64,000 nt of DNA from an uncultured Vicinamibacterales bacterium (GCA_958295905.1 OY282382.1:3868001-3932000); one strand, 5' to 3'; numbered from the stretch's first letter, positions 35,040 to 43,412 are shown. Program-made: numbers and translations. Notes: a model not told the origin generated them from the letters alone.

Positions 35040-36107
35040 ATGCGGGTGGTGGTCGCGATGTCCGGCGGGGTCGACTCCTCGGTGGCCGCGCTGCAGCTCG
35101 TCGAGGCGGGCCACGAGGTCATCGGCCTGTCGATGCAGCTCTACGATCAGCAGCAGGACGCCCCGCGGTTCGGGGGATGCTGCTCGCTCGACGACCTGCA
35201 CGACGCGCGCCGCACCGCCGCGGCCCTCGGCATCCGGCACTACGTCATGAACTTCGAGCGGCAGTTCGAGGCCGCGGTGGTCTCGACGTTCGTCCGCGAG
35301 TACGCGGCCGGGCGCACCCCGATTCCCTGCGTCCAGTGCAACGGAGACCTGAAGTTCGCCCACCTGCTGGAGCGGGCCGCCGCCCTCGGCGCCGACTGCG
35401 TCGCCACCGGCCACTATGCCCGCCGCGCCGCCGGGGACCCGCCGGCGCAGGGTCACACCCTGCGCCGCGGCCTCGACGCCGCCAAGGACCAGTCCTACTT
35501 CCTCTTCACGCTGACCCAGGGGCAACTGGCGCGGGCCCTGTTCCCCGTCGGACACCTGCACAAGAAGGAGGTCCGCGCTCTGGCCCGGCGCGGCCGGCTG
35601 CCGGTAGCCGACAAGCCCGACAGCCAGGAGCTGTGCTTCGTTCCGAACGGCGACACCGCCGGACTCGTCGAGGCGCGCGAGCCGGCGGTGGCCCGGAGCG
35701 GACCGATCCGCGACCAGCACGGACGGGAGGTGGGCCGGCACAACGGCGTGCACCGCTTTACCGTCGGCCAGCGGAAGGGTCTGAAGCTGTCGACAAGCGT
35801 CCCCCTGTACGTCCTGGGCATCGACGCCGCCGGAAACGCGGTGACCGTCGGCCCCCGCCGCGCCTTGGACCGCACGCGCCTCACCGCGTCGTCTGTCAAT
35901 TGGATCGCCGGATCGCCCCCGCACGGGTCCGGCCGGGTCACCGCCCGTATCCGGCATCGCCATCCCGATGCGCCGGCGCGGGTCGAGCCTCTCCCCGACG
36001 ACCGGGTCGCAGTCGTGTTCGACGAGCCGCAACGCGCGGTCGCCCCCGGCCAGGCGGTGGTCTTCTATGAGGGCGACACGGTGCTGGGCGGCGGTTGGAT
36101 CGACTGA
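35040..36107 (+). CDS. mnmA: tRNA-specific 2-thiouridylase
   Basis: A 355-residue enzyme making s2U34 in tRNA Lys, Glu and Gln. PP-loop motif [14 protein letters not shown] at residue ~8; the two catalytic cysteines lie in [12 protein letters not shown] (~105) and [11 protein letters not shown] (~200), and the tRNA/ATP motifs GHYARR and AKDQSYFLF are intact. The C-terminal beta-barrel ends with [18 protein letters not shown]. Length is normal. It follows the cysteine desulfurase at 6 nt and converges on trxB across repeat-rich DNA. Confidence 0.95.
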   Translation: MRVVVAMSGGVDSSVAALQLVEAGHEVIGLSMQLYDQQQDAPRFGGCCSLDDLHDARRTAAALGIRHYVMNFERQFEAAVVSTFVREYAAGRTPIPCVQCNGDLKFAHLLERAAALGADCVATGHYARRAAGDPPAQGHTLRRGLDAAKDQSYFLFTLTQGQLARALFPVGHLHKKEVRALARRGRLPVADKPDSQELCFVPNGDTAGLVEAREPAVARSGPIRDQHGREVGRHNGVHRFTVGQRKGLKLSTSVPLYVLGIDAAGNAVTVGPRRALDRTRLTASSVNWIAGSPPHGSGRVTARIRHRHPDAPARVEPLPDDRVAVVFDEPQRAVAPGQAVVFYEGDTVLGGGWID

Positions 36108-36112
36108 CTGCG

Positions 36113-36386
36113 CGCCGGTTCCACCGGGGCGGCGGTGCGGCTGGGGCGGCTCGAGAGCCATCGATCGCCGGCGATCGGGACGCTGGCCCCGGATCCGGAC
36201 GGGCCGCGCGCCCCGGACCACGACCTCTGGCTGATGCGCACCACTGCGGGCCGGTTCCCACTGGGGCGGCGGTGCGGCTGGGGCGGCTCGAGAGCCATCG
36301 ATCGCCGGCGATCGGGACGCTCGCTCCGGATCCGGACGGGCCGCGCACCCCGGACCACGACCTCTGGCTGATGCGCACCGCCGCGA
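36113..36386. repeat. 136-bp tandem duplication downstream of mnmA
   Basis: Two head-to-tail copies of a 136-bp segment beginning CCGGTTCC, sharing GGGGCGGCGGTGCGGCTGGG and GAGAGCCATCGATCGCCGG and differing at scattered sites. No credible reading frame. It lies in the gap between convergent mnmA and trxB. Confidence 0.9.
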
Positions 36387-36388
36387 GC

Positions 36389-36501
36389 TAGGAGTCTGCG
36401 CCGCAGGAAATTCTGACTACCATATGTTGCGCAAGCGCTGGCGATTGACTACTACATATTGTGCCAGATCGGACCCAAAATCGTTCTACGGCGCAGACTC
36501 C
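36389..36501 (+). repeat. palindrome-ended element A', copy 2
   Basis: Same architecture as 21894-22004: left GGAGTCTGCGCCGCAGGAA, ATATGTTGCGCA, TACATATTGTGCCAGATCGG, right TTCTACGGCGCAGACTCC. The internal hairpin is degenerate in this copy. It is again joined to family A units on its right. Confidence 0.8.
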
Positions 36502-36662
36502 CAGCGCTTCCCGGCCCGGACCTGCCGCGTTGCGGCGCCGCTGCCCGCCCAACCAGGCCGCGCCGTCCTTCGGCGCAGGCGGTTCGCCCGGACATGGCCG
36601 CGTTGCGGCGCCGCTGCCCCCCAACAGGCCTGCAAGGAGGATGCGCCGTCCTTCGGCGCCGG
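36502..36662 (+). repeat. family A locus A7 (diverged units)
   Basis: Two diverged units with CGTTGCGGCGCCGCTGCCC, CCAACCAGGC / CCAACAGGCCTGCAAGG and GTCCTTCGGCGCAGG or -GCCGG ends. It finishes 3 bp before the trxB stop codon. Confidence 0.65.
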
Positions 36663-36665
36663 CGC

Positions 36666-37583
36666 CTACGACGACTCGAGGTACCGTTCGGCGTCGATGG
36701 CGGCCATGCAGCCGGTGCCGGCGGCGGTGATGGCTTGGCGGTACACGTGGTCCTGCACGTCGCCGCAGGCGAAAACGCCGGGCGCGCTGGTGCGCGTGCC
36801 GGCGCCGGCGACGATGTAGCCGTTGGCGTCCAACTCGACCTGCCCCTCGAACAGGCGGGTGTTGGGCGTATGTCCGATGGCGATGAACACGCCGTCCACG
36901 GCCAGCTCCTTGACCGCGCCGGTCTCGCGGTTCCGGAGGACGGCCCCCGTCACCACGCCCTGTTCGACGTCCTTCACCTCGGCCAGCTCGGTGTTCCATT
37001 CGAAGGCGATCTTCGGATTGGCGAACGCCTTGTCTTGCATGATCTTCGACGCCCGGAGACGGTCGCGCCGGTGCAGGACGGTGACCTGCGAGGCGAACTT
37101 CGTCAGGAAGACGGCCTCCTCCATGGCCGAGTCCCCGCCCCCGACGACCGCGATGGGCTTGCCGCGGAAGAAGTAGCCGTCGCAGGTCGCGCACGTGGAC
37201 ACGCCGTGCCCCATCAGGGTGCGTTCCGACGGAAGGCCGAGCAGGCGGGCCGAGGCTCCGGTCGAGATGATGAGCGACCGTGTCTCGTGCGCCTGCCCCC
37301 CCACCCGGACCACGAACGGCGGCTCTCCGAGCTCGACCGACGTGACGTCGCCGGCCACGATCTCCGCCCCGAACCGCTCCGCCTGCGCCCGCATCTCGGC
37401 CATGAGCTCGGGCCCCATGATGCCGTCCCGGAACCCGGGAAAGTTCTCGACCGCCGTCGTGAGCATCAACTGTCCGCCCGACTCGAGTCCCTCGATGACC
37501 AACGGGTTCAGATTCGCCCGCGCGGAGTACAGGGCGGCGGTCAGCCCCGCCGGCCCGGACCCGATGATGATCACGTTACGCAT
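36666..37583 (-). CDS. trxB: thioredoxin reductase
   Basis: A 305-residue low-molecular-weight thioredoxin reductase. FAD motif [19 protein letters not shown] at the N-terminus, redox-active CATC ([11 protein letters not shown]) near residue 135, NADPH motif [15 protein letters not shown], and the C-terminal FAD motif [10 protein letters not shown]. It moves electrons from NADPH to thioredoxin. Length is typical. Its 3' end abuts a family A block; the 5' side faces another family A block (A8) and the D,D-carboxypeptidase gene on the same strand. Confidence 0.94.
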   Translation of the reverse strand: MRNVIIIGSGPAGLTAALYSARANLNPLVIEGLESGGQLMLTTAVENFPGFRDGIMGPELMAEMRAQAERFGAEIVAGDVTSVELGEPPFVVRVGGQAHETRSLIISTGASARLLGLPSERTLMGHGVSTCATCDGYFFRGKPIAVVGGGDSAMEEAVFLTKFASQVTVLHRRDRLRASKIMQDKAFANPKIAFEWNTELAEVKDVEQGVVTGAVLRNRETGAVKELAVDGVFIAIGHTPNTRLFEGQVELDANGYIVAGAGTRTSAPGVFACGDVQDHVYRQAITAAGTGCMAAIDAERYLESS

Positions 37584-37629
37584 TCAGGAATCACCCTTCA
37601 CGGTAAACGCCGCCCGGGAAGACAGCGGT

Positions 37630-37757
37630 GAGATGGAGACGGCGCAGACTCCTAGTCCGGAAATCGTCGCCTGCGGCTCCGATTACCGCCCAACCAACCC
37701 TCCAGGGAGTCGGCGCCTCCGGGGGGAGGCGGCGCCATTCTACGGCGCAGACTCCTA
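37630..37757 (+). repeat. family A locus A8
   Basis: One complete unit: GGCGCAGACTCCTAGTCCGG, AATCGTCGCCTGCGGCTCCG, CCAACCAACCCTCCAGGGAG, GC hairpin (GGCGCCTCC...GGAGGCGGCGCC), then TTCTACGGCGCAGACTCCTA. The closing CTA is the complement of the carboxypeptidase gene's TAG stop. Confidence 0.88.
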
Positions 37758-38720
37758 GTCAGCGGCGGGAGCGAACAGTACGCGGGCCCGGGCCGACAGC
37801 CAGTCCACGAGACGGCGGGTCTCCGTGAACCGACCCGCATTCGATCGCGCTCCCAGCACCACCACCGAGACCGCGCGGTCGCCGACCCGGATCAACGTCG
37901 CCAAGCAGTATCCGGCCTCGTTGATGAAGCCGGTCTTCCCCCCGACGACGTCGGGGCGCGAATCGAGCAGGCGGTTGGTGTTCCGGACCACGCGGCTCTG
38001 GAGGCTCGTGCGGATGCGATGCGAACGCTTACGGATGATCCGCGCGATCCCGGGGTTCCGGCCGGCCGCCGCAATCAGCCGGGACACGTCATGGGCCGAC
38101 GACACGTTGCCTTCGTGCAGCCCCGACGGATCCGTGAACCGGGTCTGCTCCAGCCCGAGCTCGGCCGCCAGCGCGTTCATGCGGCTGATGAAACGCTTCG
38201 TCCCCCAGGGTGACGCCCGCGCCAGCACGCGCGCGGCCACGTTGTCGGACGCCACCAACGCGAGATGCAGGAGATCGCGCAGGCTGACCCGCTCGCCCCG
38301 CTGCAGGTAGGTGGTGGACGCCCGGCGGACGTCCCGCTGCGAGATGACGACGTCCCGCCTGAGATCCGGCTCATCCTCGAGGAACAGCATCGCCGTCATC
38401 ACCTTGGTGATGCTGGCGATGGGACGCGGTTCCCGGGCGTTCAGCTCCCAGACCGCATTCCCGGTCAACGGGTCGAAGATGATGGCGGCCTCGGCGCGCA
38501 CGCGGGGCGACGGAATGCTCTGCGCGGGAGGAGCCGCGGGCGCTTCCGGCGACAGGCCCCGCGCGAGGAGACCGACCGGCGGGCCGGCCGCGGACAGACC
38601 GACCGCGAGCAGAACGAGCAGGACGACGCGGAGGGGCCGGATTCCGCGGGATGAGGGCGCCGCCGTCCGACGCCCACCCGCAACGGTCGCGCGTTCACGA
38701 ATCCCAGGCACCGGAGGCAA
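37755..38720 (-). CDS. D-alanyl-D-alanine carboxypeptidase/endopeptidase (PBP7/DacA type)
   Basis: A 321-residue exported penicillin-binding protein of the S11 family that trims peptidoglycan peptides. A basic head and one hydrophobic segment (VVLLVLLAVGLSAAGPPVGL) act as signal or anchor. Catalytic motifs: SITK (S-x-x-K, in IASITKVMTAMLF), SDN (VASDNVAA) and KTG (VGGKTGFINEAGYC). There is no PBP5 C-terminal domain, so it resembles PBP7/PbpG. It lies 37 bp after the VWFA gene on the same strand. The last codon and stop merge into repeat A8. Confidence 0.9.
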   Translation of the reverse strand: MPPVPGIRERATVAGGRRTAAPSSRGIRPLRVVLLVLLAVGLSAAGPPVGLLARGLSPEAPAAPPAQSIPSPRVRAEAAIIFDPLTGNAVWELNAREPRPIASITKVMTAMLFLEDEPDLRRDVVISQRDVRRASTTYLQRGERVSLRDLLHLALVASDNVAARVLARASPWGTKRFISRMNALAAELGLEQTRFTDPSGLHEGNVSSAHDVSRLIAAAGRNPGIARIIRKRSHRIRTSLQSRVVRNTNRLLDSRPDVVGGKTGFINEAGYCLATLIRVGDRAVSVVVLGARSNAGRFTETRRLVDWLSARARVLFAPAAD

Positions 38721-38757
38721 GAGCCCCGCTGCTTGCGACGAGGCAACGGGTCTCAGA

Positions 38758-40098
38758 TCACGCCCCGGTGTCGTTGGTCGGGCGCGGCAACGTATAGTGC
38801 GTCCGCGCCCGAATGTTCAGATCGTCCCGGTCCCGCACCTCGACGCGCAGGCGGCGCGTTCTGACGGTGGGGTCCGGGTTGCTGGTATAGAACCCGACGA
38901 CGTAGTAGTCGCTCGTCTCGGAGTCGATCTCGCGCAGCGCATCGCCGAAGTCGTTGCGATTGACCACCGCCCGGCCGCCGGTCAGCTCGGACAGCATGCG
39001 CAGGGTGCCCTGCGTCTGATAGATGTGCCGGTTCCATTCGATGAGGTCCACCTGAACGTCGAGGTCCGGTCCGGCCACCAGACCGCGGGGGTCGAGGGTG
39101 TAGAACGAAGTGTTCGCCCGATTGGCCGACCGCGCCAGCTCGGCCAGCTCGAAGCTCAGGTCGAGGTTCGCGAACTGCTGCCCCTGACGCGAATAGCGCT
39201 CGAACGGGTCGGTAGCCGGATCGGGCATACCGCCGTAGAGGTCGTTGAAGGCGTCTTCGTCCAGGTTTCCGATGTCCGCCAGGCGCTGCTGCTGGAACAG
39301 ACCGCTGTGCAGCCGCGCCTCGGGGAACGGGTCGAAATCGTATCCCTCGCTCAGATAGATGAAGACCTTGCGGCGGTCGTTCACCGCTTCGAGGTTCCGC
39401 AACACGGAGTGCGCCGTCTTGAACGCCACGTGGGCGCGGTACAGGACTTCGGCCGGCCCGCGCGACGTGTCCATCGCCATCACCTGATCCCGGACGCTCA
39501 GCGCGTCGCCCATGATTCGGTTGCCCGCGGCATAGAGCAACCCGCGATCATAGGTCATGTCGATGGAAAGCGACGACGGCCCCGTCGAGATGATGCCGAA
39601 GAGATCCCCCTCGTGAACCAGGGTGTCTCCGATCTCCTCGAAGATCTGCCGTATCTTGGGCGTGCGGGCCGGAGTCAGGTGCAGGTCGTCCACGAACAGC
39701 ACGAAGATGCGGCCCGCTGTATTGTTCACCGGCCGCGACGAGGGCAGGATGATGCCTTCCTGGACCGCCGGGGCCGGCTGCAACTGGTTGTAGACGCGGC
39801 CGCCGTGGACCAGCACCATCGAGACGATGTCCTGTTCGACGTCGTCCTCGAAGATACGGAAGTCGTTTCGGGTGAGGTCGGGAACGAAGACGCCGCCGCG
39901 GTCGCGCACGATGACGTCCGTGGTGACCAGGGTCACCCCGGTGCGGAAGGTCGGCCGCCCGTCTCCGATGACGCCGACGGTGGTCGGCCCCGGTTCCTCC
40001 GGCCGCGTCTGCGCCGAAAGAACGGTGAAGGCGGCGGCGGTGGCGGCGAGAGATCCGACACCGATTCTGACGCCACGACCGAAAGCTGTCATACCCAT
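38758..40098 (-). CDS. secreted VWFA-related domain protein (acidobacterial type)
   Basis: A 446-residue exported protein. A signal sequence (GVGSLAATAAAFTVLSA) precedes a beta-rich FRTGVTLVTTDVIVRDRGG...DLTRNDFRIFEDDVEQDI segment and a von Willebrand factor A-like domain with IFVLFVDDLHLTP, RKVFIYLSEGYDFDPF and TSFYTLDPRGL. This layout matches the VWFA-related family that is strongly expanded in Acidobacteriota. Function unknown; adhesion or Ca-dependent binding is only a guess. ATG at 40098 sits 6 nt after a perfect TATAAT, suggesting a leaderless mRNA. It precedes the carboxypeptidase gene. Confidence 0.85.
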   Translation of the reverse strand: MGMTAFGRGVRIGVGSLAATAAAFTVLSAQTRPEEPGPTTVGVIGDGRPTFRTGVTLVTTDVIVRDRGGVFVPDLTRNDFRIFEDDVEQDIVSMVLVHGGRVYNQLQPAPAVQEGIILPSSRPVNNTAGRIFVLFVDDLHLTPARTPKIRQIFEEIGDTLVHEGDLFGIISTGPSSLSIDMTYDRGLLYAAGNRIMGDALSVRDQVMAMDTSRGPAEVLYRAHVAFKTAHSVLRNLEAVNDRRKVFIYLSEGYDFDPFPEARLHSGLFQQQRLADIGNLDEDAFNDLYGGMPDPATDPFERYSRQGQQFANLDLSFELAELARSANRANTSFYTLDPRGLVAGPDLDVQVDLIEWNRHIYQTQGTLRMLSELTGGRAVVNRNDFGDALREIDSETSDYYVVGFYTSNPDPTVRTRRLRVEVRDRDDLNIRARTHYTLPRPTNDTGA

Positions 40099-40104
40099 TC
40101 GCGC

Positions 40105-40110
40105 ATTATA
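40105..40110 (-). promoter_or_regulatory. consensus -10 (TATAAT) of the VWFA gene
   Basis: Perfect TATAAT on the minus strand, 6 nt before the ATG at 40098. Start of transcription would coincide with the start codon. The -35 region is not recognisable. A family B element begins about 38 bp further upstream. Confidence 0.6.
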
Positions 40111-40147
40111 CAGCAAAGCCCGCGCCCCCCCCATCGCACGGAATCTC

Positions 40148-40321
40148 CAGAAACATCCCACGCTGACGGCGCGTGACGGCTCGCCCCCGACTCCGAGGGC
40201 TCGCCACCGTCCTGCCGACCGGCCGGCGCCGCGTGAGACCCAAGATTCCGCCCGTCCGGAGCCCCGGGACCCCCACGATTCCGCCTGCGCACGGCGGTGG
40301 CGGAGCGTGGGATGGTCCTGC
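40148..40321 (+). repeat. family B MITE-like element B1
   Basis: About 173 bp with inverted ends CAGAAACATCCCACGCTGAC and GGAGCGTGGGATGGTCCTG. The core CCGGCGCCGCGTGAGACCCA is shared with B2 and B5. Flanks share GGAATC only, so the target duplication is decayed. It lies between the VWFA promoter and the Arg-rich gene's 3' end. Confidence 0.8.
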
Positions 40322-40335
40322 GTGGAATCGCATGG

Positions 40336-40935
40336 TCATCCGCGATCCGCATCCGGTTCGACCGGCGACGCCCCTTCGGCACTGCCGCCGGACTCGGCCG
40401 GAGCGGCCCCCTCGTCCCCACTGCGCCGGCCGCGCCGGCGCCGTCTCCGGCGCCTCCGGCTTGGCGGGTCGCGCGGCGTTTCCGCGGTATCGGCGGACGC
40501 CGCCGCCCGCTCACCGGCTCCGGAGCCGGGCTCGCCCGGGGGCGCATCAAGGTCTCCGGGGCGCGGCTCGTCCCGCCGAGGCGCCGGTTGCTGCGCTCCC
40601 GTCGACTCGGCCGCCGTCCCGCGGCCGCCGGTCGACTCTTCTCGGCTCCCCCGGCGCGATCGGCGCCGGGGCCGTCCCTCGTCGGTGTCGTCCCGCGCCG
40701 GCGGCAGCGGCTTCGCCTTCAGGATCTCCTCCCAGTCGAACGTCAGATCGGGATTCGACTTCTCGATGCCGCGAATCGCGTCGTCATCGAGAGCCGGCCG
40801 TCCGACCTCGATGTCGGGGGGCGTGCGGAACCAGTACAAGACCCGCATCCGTACGATGCCGTCCTGCCGAAACGTATGGCAAAGGTAGGTGTTGGCGTAG
40901 CCGCGCTTGTCGCGGGAAAACCGAAGGAAAGGCAT
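40336..40935 (-). CDS. uncharacterised protein with Arg-rich C-terminal tail
   Basis: A 199-residue protein I cannot name. The N-terminal ~75 residues look folded (MPFLRFSRDKRGYANTYLCH, VRMRVLYWFRTPPDIEVGRP, NPDLTFDWEEILKAK). The rest is disordered, acidic/Pro-rich, then a basic patch with nine consecutive Arg plus GRRSG, ending acidic. The Arg block suggests RNA or other polyanion binding. ATG at 40935 is chosen because conserved-looking sequence starts there; the GGCGG that could act as ribosome-binding site is buried in a long hairpin (40941-40996). It lies between two family B elements. Confidence 0.65.
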   Translation of the reverse strand: MPFLRFSRDKRGYANTYLCHTFRQDGIVRMRVLYWFRTPPDIEVGRPALDDDAIRGIEKSNPDLTFDWEEILKAKPLPPARDDTDEGRPRRRSRRGSREESTGGRGTAAESTGAQQPAPRRDEPRPGDLDAPPGEPGSGAGERAAASADTAETPRDPPSRRRRRRRRRGRRSGDEGAAPAESGGSAEGASPVEPDADRG

Positions 40936-40940
40936 CCGAT

Positions 40941-40996
40941 CCGCCAGCCGGCACCGCCCGGAAACGGCTTCCGGGCGGTCTCCGGCGGTGTGGCGG
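40941..40996 (-). promoter_or_regulatory. long leader hairpin covering the ribosome-binding site
   Basis: On the minus-strand mRNA a stem of 6+5+11 bp: an 11-bp perfect inner arm (ACCGCCCGGAA with TTCCGGGCGGT, 5-nt loop), then GCCGG/CCGGC and CCGCCA/TGGCGG with small internal loops. Its 3' arm ends 5 nt before the ATG at 40935 and contains the GGCGG that could pair with 16S rRNA. A possible -10 (TATTGT, 41004-40999) would start the mRNA at the hairpin. Confidence 0.55.
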
Positions 40997-41068
40997 CTAC
41001 AATAGCACGAACACCGAACGCAATCCAGGCAAGATCGACGCTCGGGCCCCATGTGCGCCCCGTACGAG

Positions 41069-41241
41069 CAGGGGCATCCCACGCTGACAGCGCGTGACGG
41101 CCCGCCCCCGATTCGAGGGGTCGCCACCCTCTTGCCGACCGGTCGGCGCCGCGTGAGACCCACGATTCCGCGCGTCCGGAGCCCCAGGACCCGCCACGCT
41201 TCCGCCTGCGCACGGCGGTGGCGGAGCGTGGGATGGTTCTG
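41069..41241 (+). repeat. family B MITE-like element B2
   Basis: 173 bp bounded by a 9-bp direct repeat CCGTACGAG on each side (41060-41068 and 41242-41250). Inverted ends CAGGGGCATCCCACGCTGAC and GGAGCGTGGGATGGTTCTG. No coding frame. Confidence 0.88.
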
Positions 41242-41285
41242 CCGTACGAGACAAACATCCGTGACAATCACTGAAGAGTGTGATA

Positions 41286-41594
41286 TTATGCACTCAAGTG
41301 CATTCGCCACGCGGTTCCTGACGGGTCCATTCTTGACGGAGGTCTCACGATGTCCGGGATGCCTTGTCGGACCGCGGGGACATCGGGATGGCGGTCGAGG
41401 GCCTCTCGGACTTGGCGGCGGGCCGCCGCCTCGTCGGTGAACCAGTCGCCGCCGGGAAGCGGCTCCACCGCGGCCGGCGGCGGGGCGGCGGGCGGGTTGC
41501 CGACGCCGGACCGGCCCGGGTCCTGGCCGGCGAACCCCGCGGCGGCGCCCGAGAGTACCGTCACGACCGCCCACGACCGGCACGTCCGACCCAC
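41286..41594 (-). CDS. small secreted protein, unrecognised
   Basis: A 102-residue protein with a signal-like N-terminus (MGRTCRSWAVVTVLSGAAAG then FAGQ) and a short mature part: Pro/Ala-rich, then WFTDEAAARRQVREALDRHP. I do not recognise the family. The GTG at 41594 is supported by AGGAGG 7 nt upstream, so this is a real start rather than a chance frame. The stop lies in AT-richer DNA with an inverted repeat TGCACT-CA-AGTGCA (about 41289-41302). Upstream is repeat DNA (family C copy C2). Confidence 0.6.
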   Translation of the reverse strand: MGRTCRSWAVVTVLSGAAAGFAGQDPGRSGVGNPPAAPPPAAVEPLPGGDWFTDEAAARRQVREALDRHPDVPAVRQGIPDIVRPPSRMDPSGTAWRMHLSA

Positions 41595-41712
41595 GGCAAC
41601 GCCTCCTCGGTGGCCTCGAGGGTTCGACGGCGCGTTTCCCGCGACGTTCGCGAACGCGGAGATTGGTTGCGCGAAACCGGGTTCTAGCACCTGCGCCCGG
41701 CTCCTTGCGTAA

Positions 41713-42108
41713 CAGCCCGGTGGCGAAACCCCCGCGTCGCACCGAGAGCGGCGAGGGCGCCGGCGGGCTGAAGAACGCCCGTGCCTGACAAGGCGTGAAG
41801 AGGGCGTATATTGCCGTGAAAATACCCCCACGTTTCATGACGTCGGGGTGGTCGGCAGCCCGATCATGACGGTTTGGGCATAGCAGCCCGTGGCAAGCGC
41901 GCCGGACTGGCCGGCGGTGGCGCGGAAACGGCTCGGATCGGCCGGACTTCGGCGATTTCGACCGCTGTACGACACGTTCCGGGCCGAGTACGGCTCCGGC
42001 CGGATGCAGCACAACTTCTGCCACGGACTGATAGGCAACCGACGAACAACGCAGTCAGGCGGGATGCATCGCCGCTCGAAGGCAGCGGGGACTGTCGCCG
42101 CCGGCCGG
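41713..42108 (+). repeat. family C element C2, split by a nested insertion
   Basis: Left part 41713-41883: CAGCCCGGTGGCGAAACC, GAGAGCGGCGAGGGCGCC, CGTGCCTGACAAGGCG, GGCGTATATTGCCGTG, GATCATGACGGTTTGGGCAT. Right part 42031-42108: GGCAACCGACGAACAACGCA, GGATGCATCGCCGCTCGAAG, GCAGCGGGGACT. The two parts are contiguous in C4 but separated here by element D. Confidence 0.8.
41884..42030 (+). mobile_element. 147-bp nested element D in C2
   Basis: Inverted ends CAGCCCGTGGCA and TGCCACGGACTG (11 of 12 match) and a 4-bp flanking duplication ATAG (41880-41883 and 42031-42034). The insert interrupts a sequence that is continuous in other family C copies. One frame inside reads RFRPLYDTFRAEYGSGRMQH, but it is too short to call a gene fragment with confidence. 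Confidence 0.65.
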
Positions 42109-42159
42109 TAGGCGCGGGGCGGCGGCGCCGGCCGCGGCGGGTTATCATGTGCCCGCGCC

Positions 42160-42260
42160 TGGGAGCCGGTGGTGAAGCGCAGCGGTGCATCGAGACCGGC
42201 GCGGCGCCCGCGTGAGAAGGCGTGACGAGGAAGCATATCGGGCGTATGCGGCCTGGGAAC
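42160..42260 (+). repeat. degenerate family C fragment C6
   Basis: GCCGGTGGTGAAGCGCAGCG, GCATCGAGACCGGCG and GTGAGAAGGCGTGACGAGG follow the order of the family C left half with many changes. It is followed by ~115 bp of non-coding DNA leading to hemE, with AGGAG before the hemE GTG. Confidence 0.45.
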
Positions 42261-42377
42261 GCAACCAAGCGGGATGCGCCGGCCGGTCGAATGCCGCCGG
42301 GCTGACCGCCGCCTCCCGGCACCGATTCGCCCGGTACTTCCATCTGCTTCCGTCCTTCGCCGTCAGGAGCACCCCTC

Positions 42378-43412
42378 GTGAACGATCGTTTCCTCCGCGC
42401 GTGCCGCCGCGAGCCCGTCGACATGACCCCGGTGTGGTTCATGCGGCAGGCGGGGCGCTATATGAGCGCCTACCGCGGGATTCGCGAGCGCTTCAGCCTG
42501 CTCGAGATATGCCGCCAGCCCGAGCTCGCGGCCCAGGTGACCCTGCAGCCGGTCGAGGCCATCGACGTCGACGCCGCCATCCTGTTCTCGGACCTGCTGC
42601 TCCCGCTCGAGCCGATGGGCATCCCCTTCGACTTCGTGAAGGGCGAGGGACCGGTGATCGATCCGCCGGTGCGGACGGTGGAGCGCATCGACCGGCTCCG
42701 CGTCTTCGAGCCCCGCGAGGGGCTCGGGCACGTGCTGGACACGATTCGCCTCCTCTCCCTGCGGTTGGCCGACCGCGTGCCCCTGATCGGGTTCGCGGGC
42801 GCGCCGTTCACCCTCGCCTCCTACGCCATCGAGGGCGGCCCTTCGAGCAACTACGCGCGGACCAAGGCGCTGATGTACGGAGAGCCCGAGGCATGGCACC
42901 GGCTCGCGGATACCTTCGCCACCGTCGTCGCCGACTATCTGAACGCCCAGATCGAGGCCGGGGTGCAGGCGGTGCAGGTGTTCGACTCCTGGGTGGGCGC
43001 GCTCTCCCCCCGCGACTACCGCGAGTTCGCGCTGCCCCATACGCAGAAGATCTTCGAGACGGTCCGGGCCGGCGGGGTCCCCATGCTGCACTTCGGCACG
43101 GGCACCACCACCCTGCTGCCGACGATGCGCGAGGCGGGCGGCGACGTGATCGGCCTCGACTGGCGCATCCCCCTCGACGAGGGCTGGGCGCTGGTCGGCG
43201 ACGACTGCGCGGTGCAGGGCAACCTCGACCCGACCCTGCTGCTCGGCCCCGTCGAACGCCTGCTGCGGGGCGCGGTCGACGTGCTGCGCCGGGCCGGCGG
43301 CCGCCCCGGCCACGTGTTCAACCTCGGCCACGGCATCCTCCCCGGCACGAATCTCGAGCACGTGCAGCTCCTCGCCCGCTTCGTGCACGAGCAGACCGGG
43401 GGCCCGTGGTGA
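42378..43412 (+). CDS. hemE: uroporphyrinogen decarboxylase
   Basis: A 344-residue heme-pathway enzyme that decarboxylates uroporphyrinogen III to coproporphyrinogen III. Signatures: PVWFMRQAGRYMSAYR near the N-terminus with the substrate-binding Arg residues, ILFSDLLLPLEPMG, GFAGAPFTLASYAIEGG (second signature), FDSWVGALSP and NLGHGILPGT at the end with its His. Start is GTG at 42378 with AGGAG 9 nt upstream. It precedes hemG by ~230 bp of non-coding DNA; no hemH or hemN lies between them. Confidence 0.95.
   Translation: MNDRFLRACRREPVDMTPVWFMRQAGRYMSAYRGIRERFSLLEICRQPELAAQVTLQPVEAIDVDAAILFSDLLLPLEPMGIPFDFVKGEGPVIDPPVRTVERIDRLRVFEPREGLGHVLDTIRLLSLRLADRVPLIGFAGAPFTLASYAIEGGPSSNYARTKALMYGEPEAWHRLADTFATVVADYLNAQIEAGVQAVQVFDSWVGALSPRDYREFALPHTQKIFETVRAGGVPMLHFGTGTTTLLPTMREAGGDVIGLDWRIPLDEGWALVGDDCAVQGNLDPTLLLGPVERLLRGAVDVLRRAGGRPGHVFNLGHGILPGTNLEHVQLLARFVHEQTGGPW

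Noticed and set aside
41884..42111. A gene fragment reading RFRPLYDTFRAEYGSGRM as a real CDS
   Set aside because: It is confined to a 147-bp inserted element and continues into repeat sequence; kept only as a note on element D.
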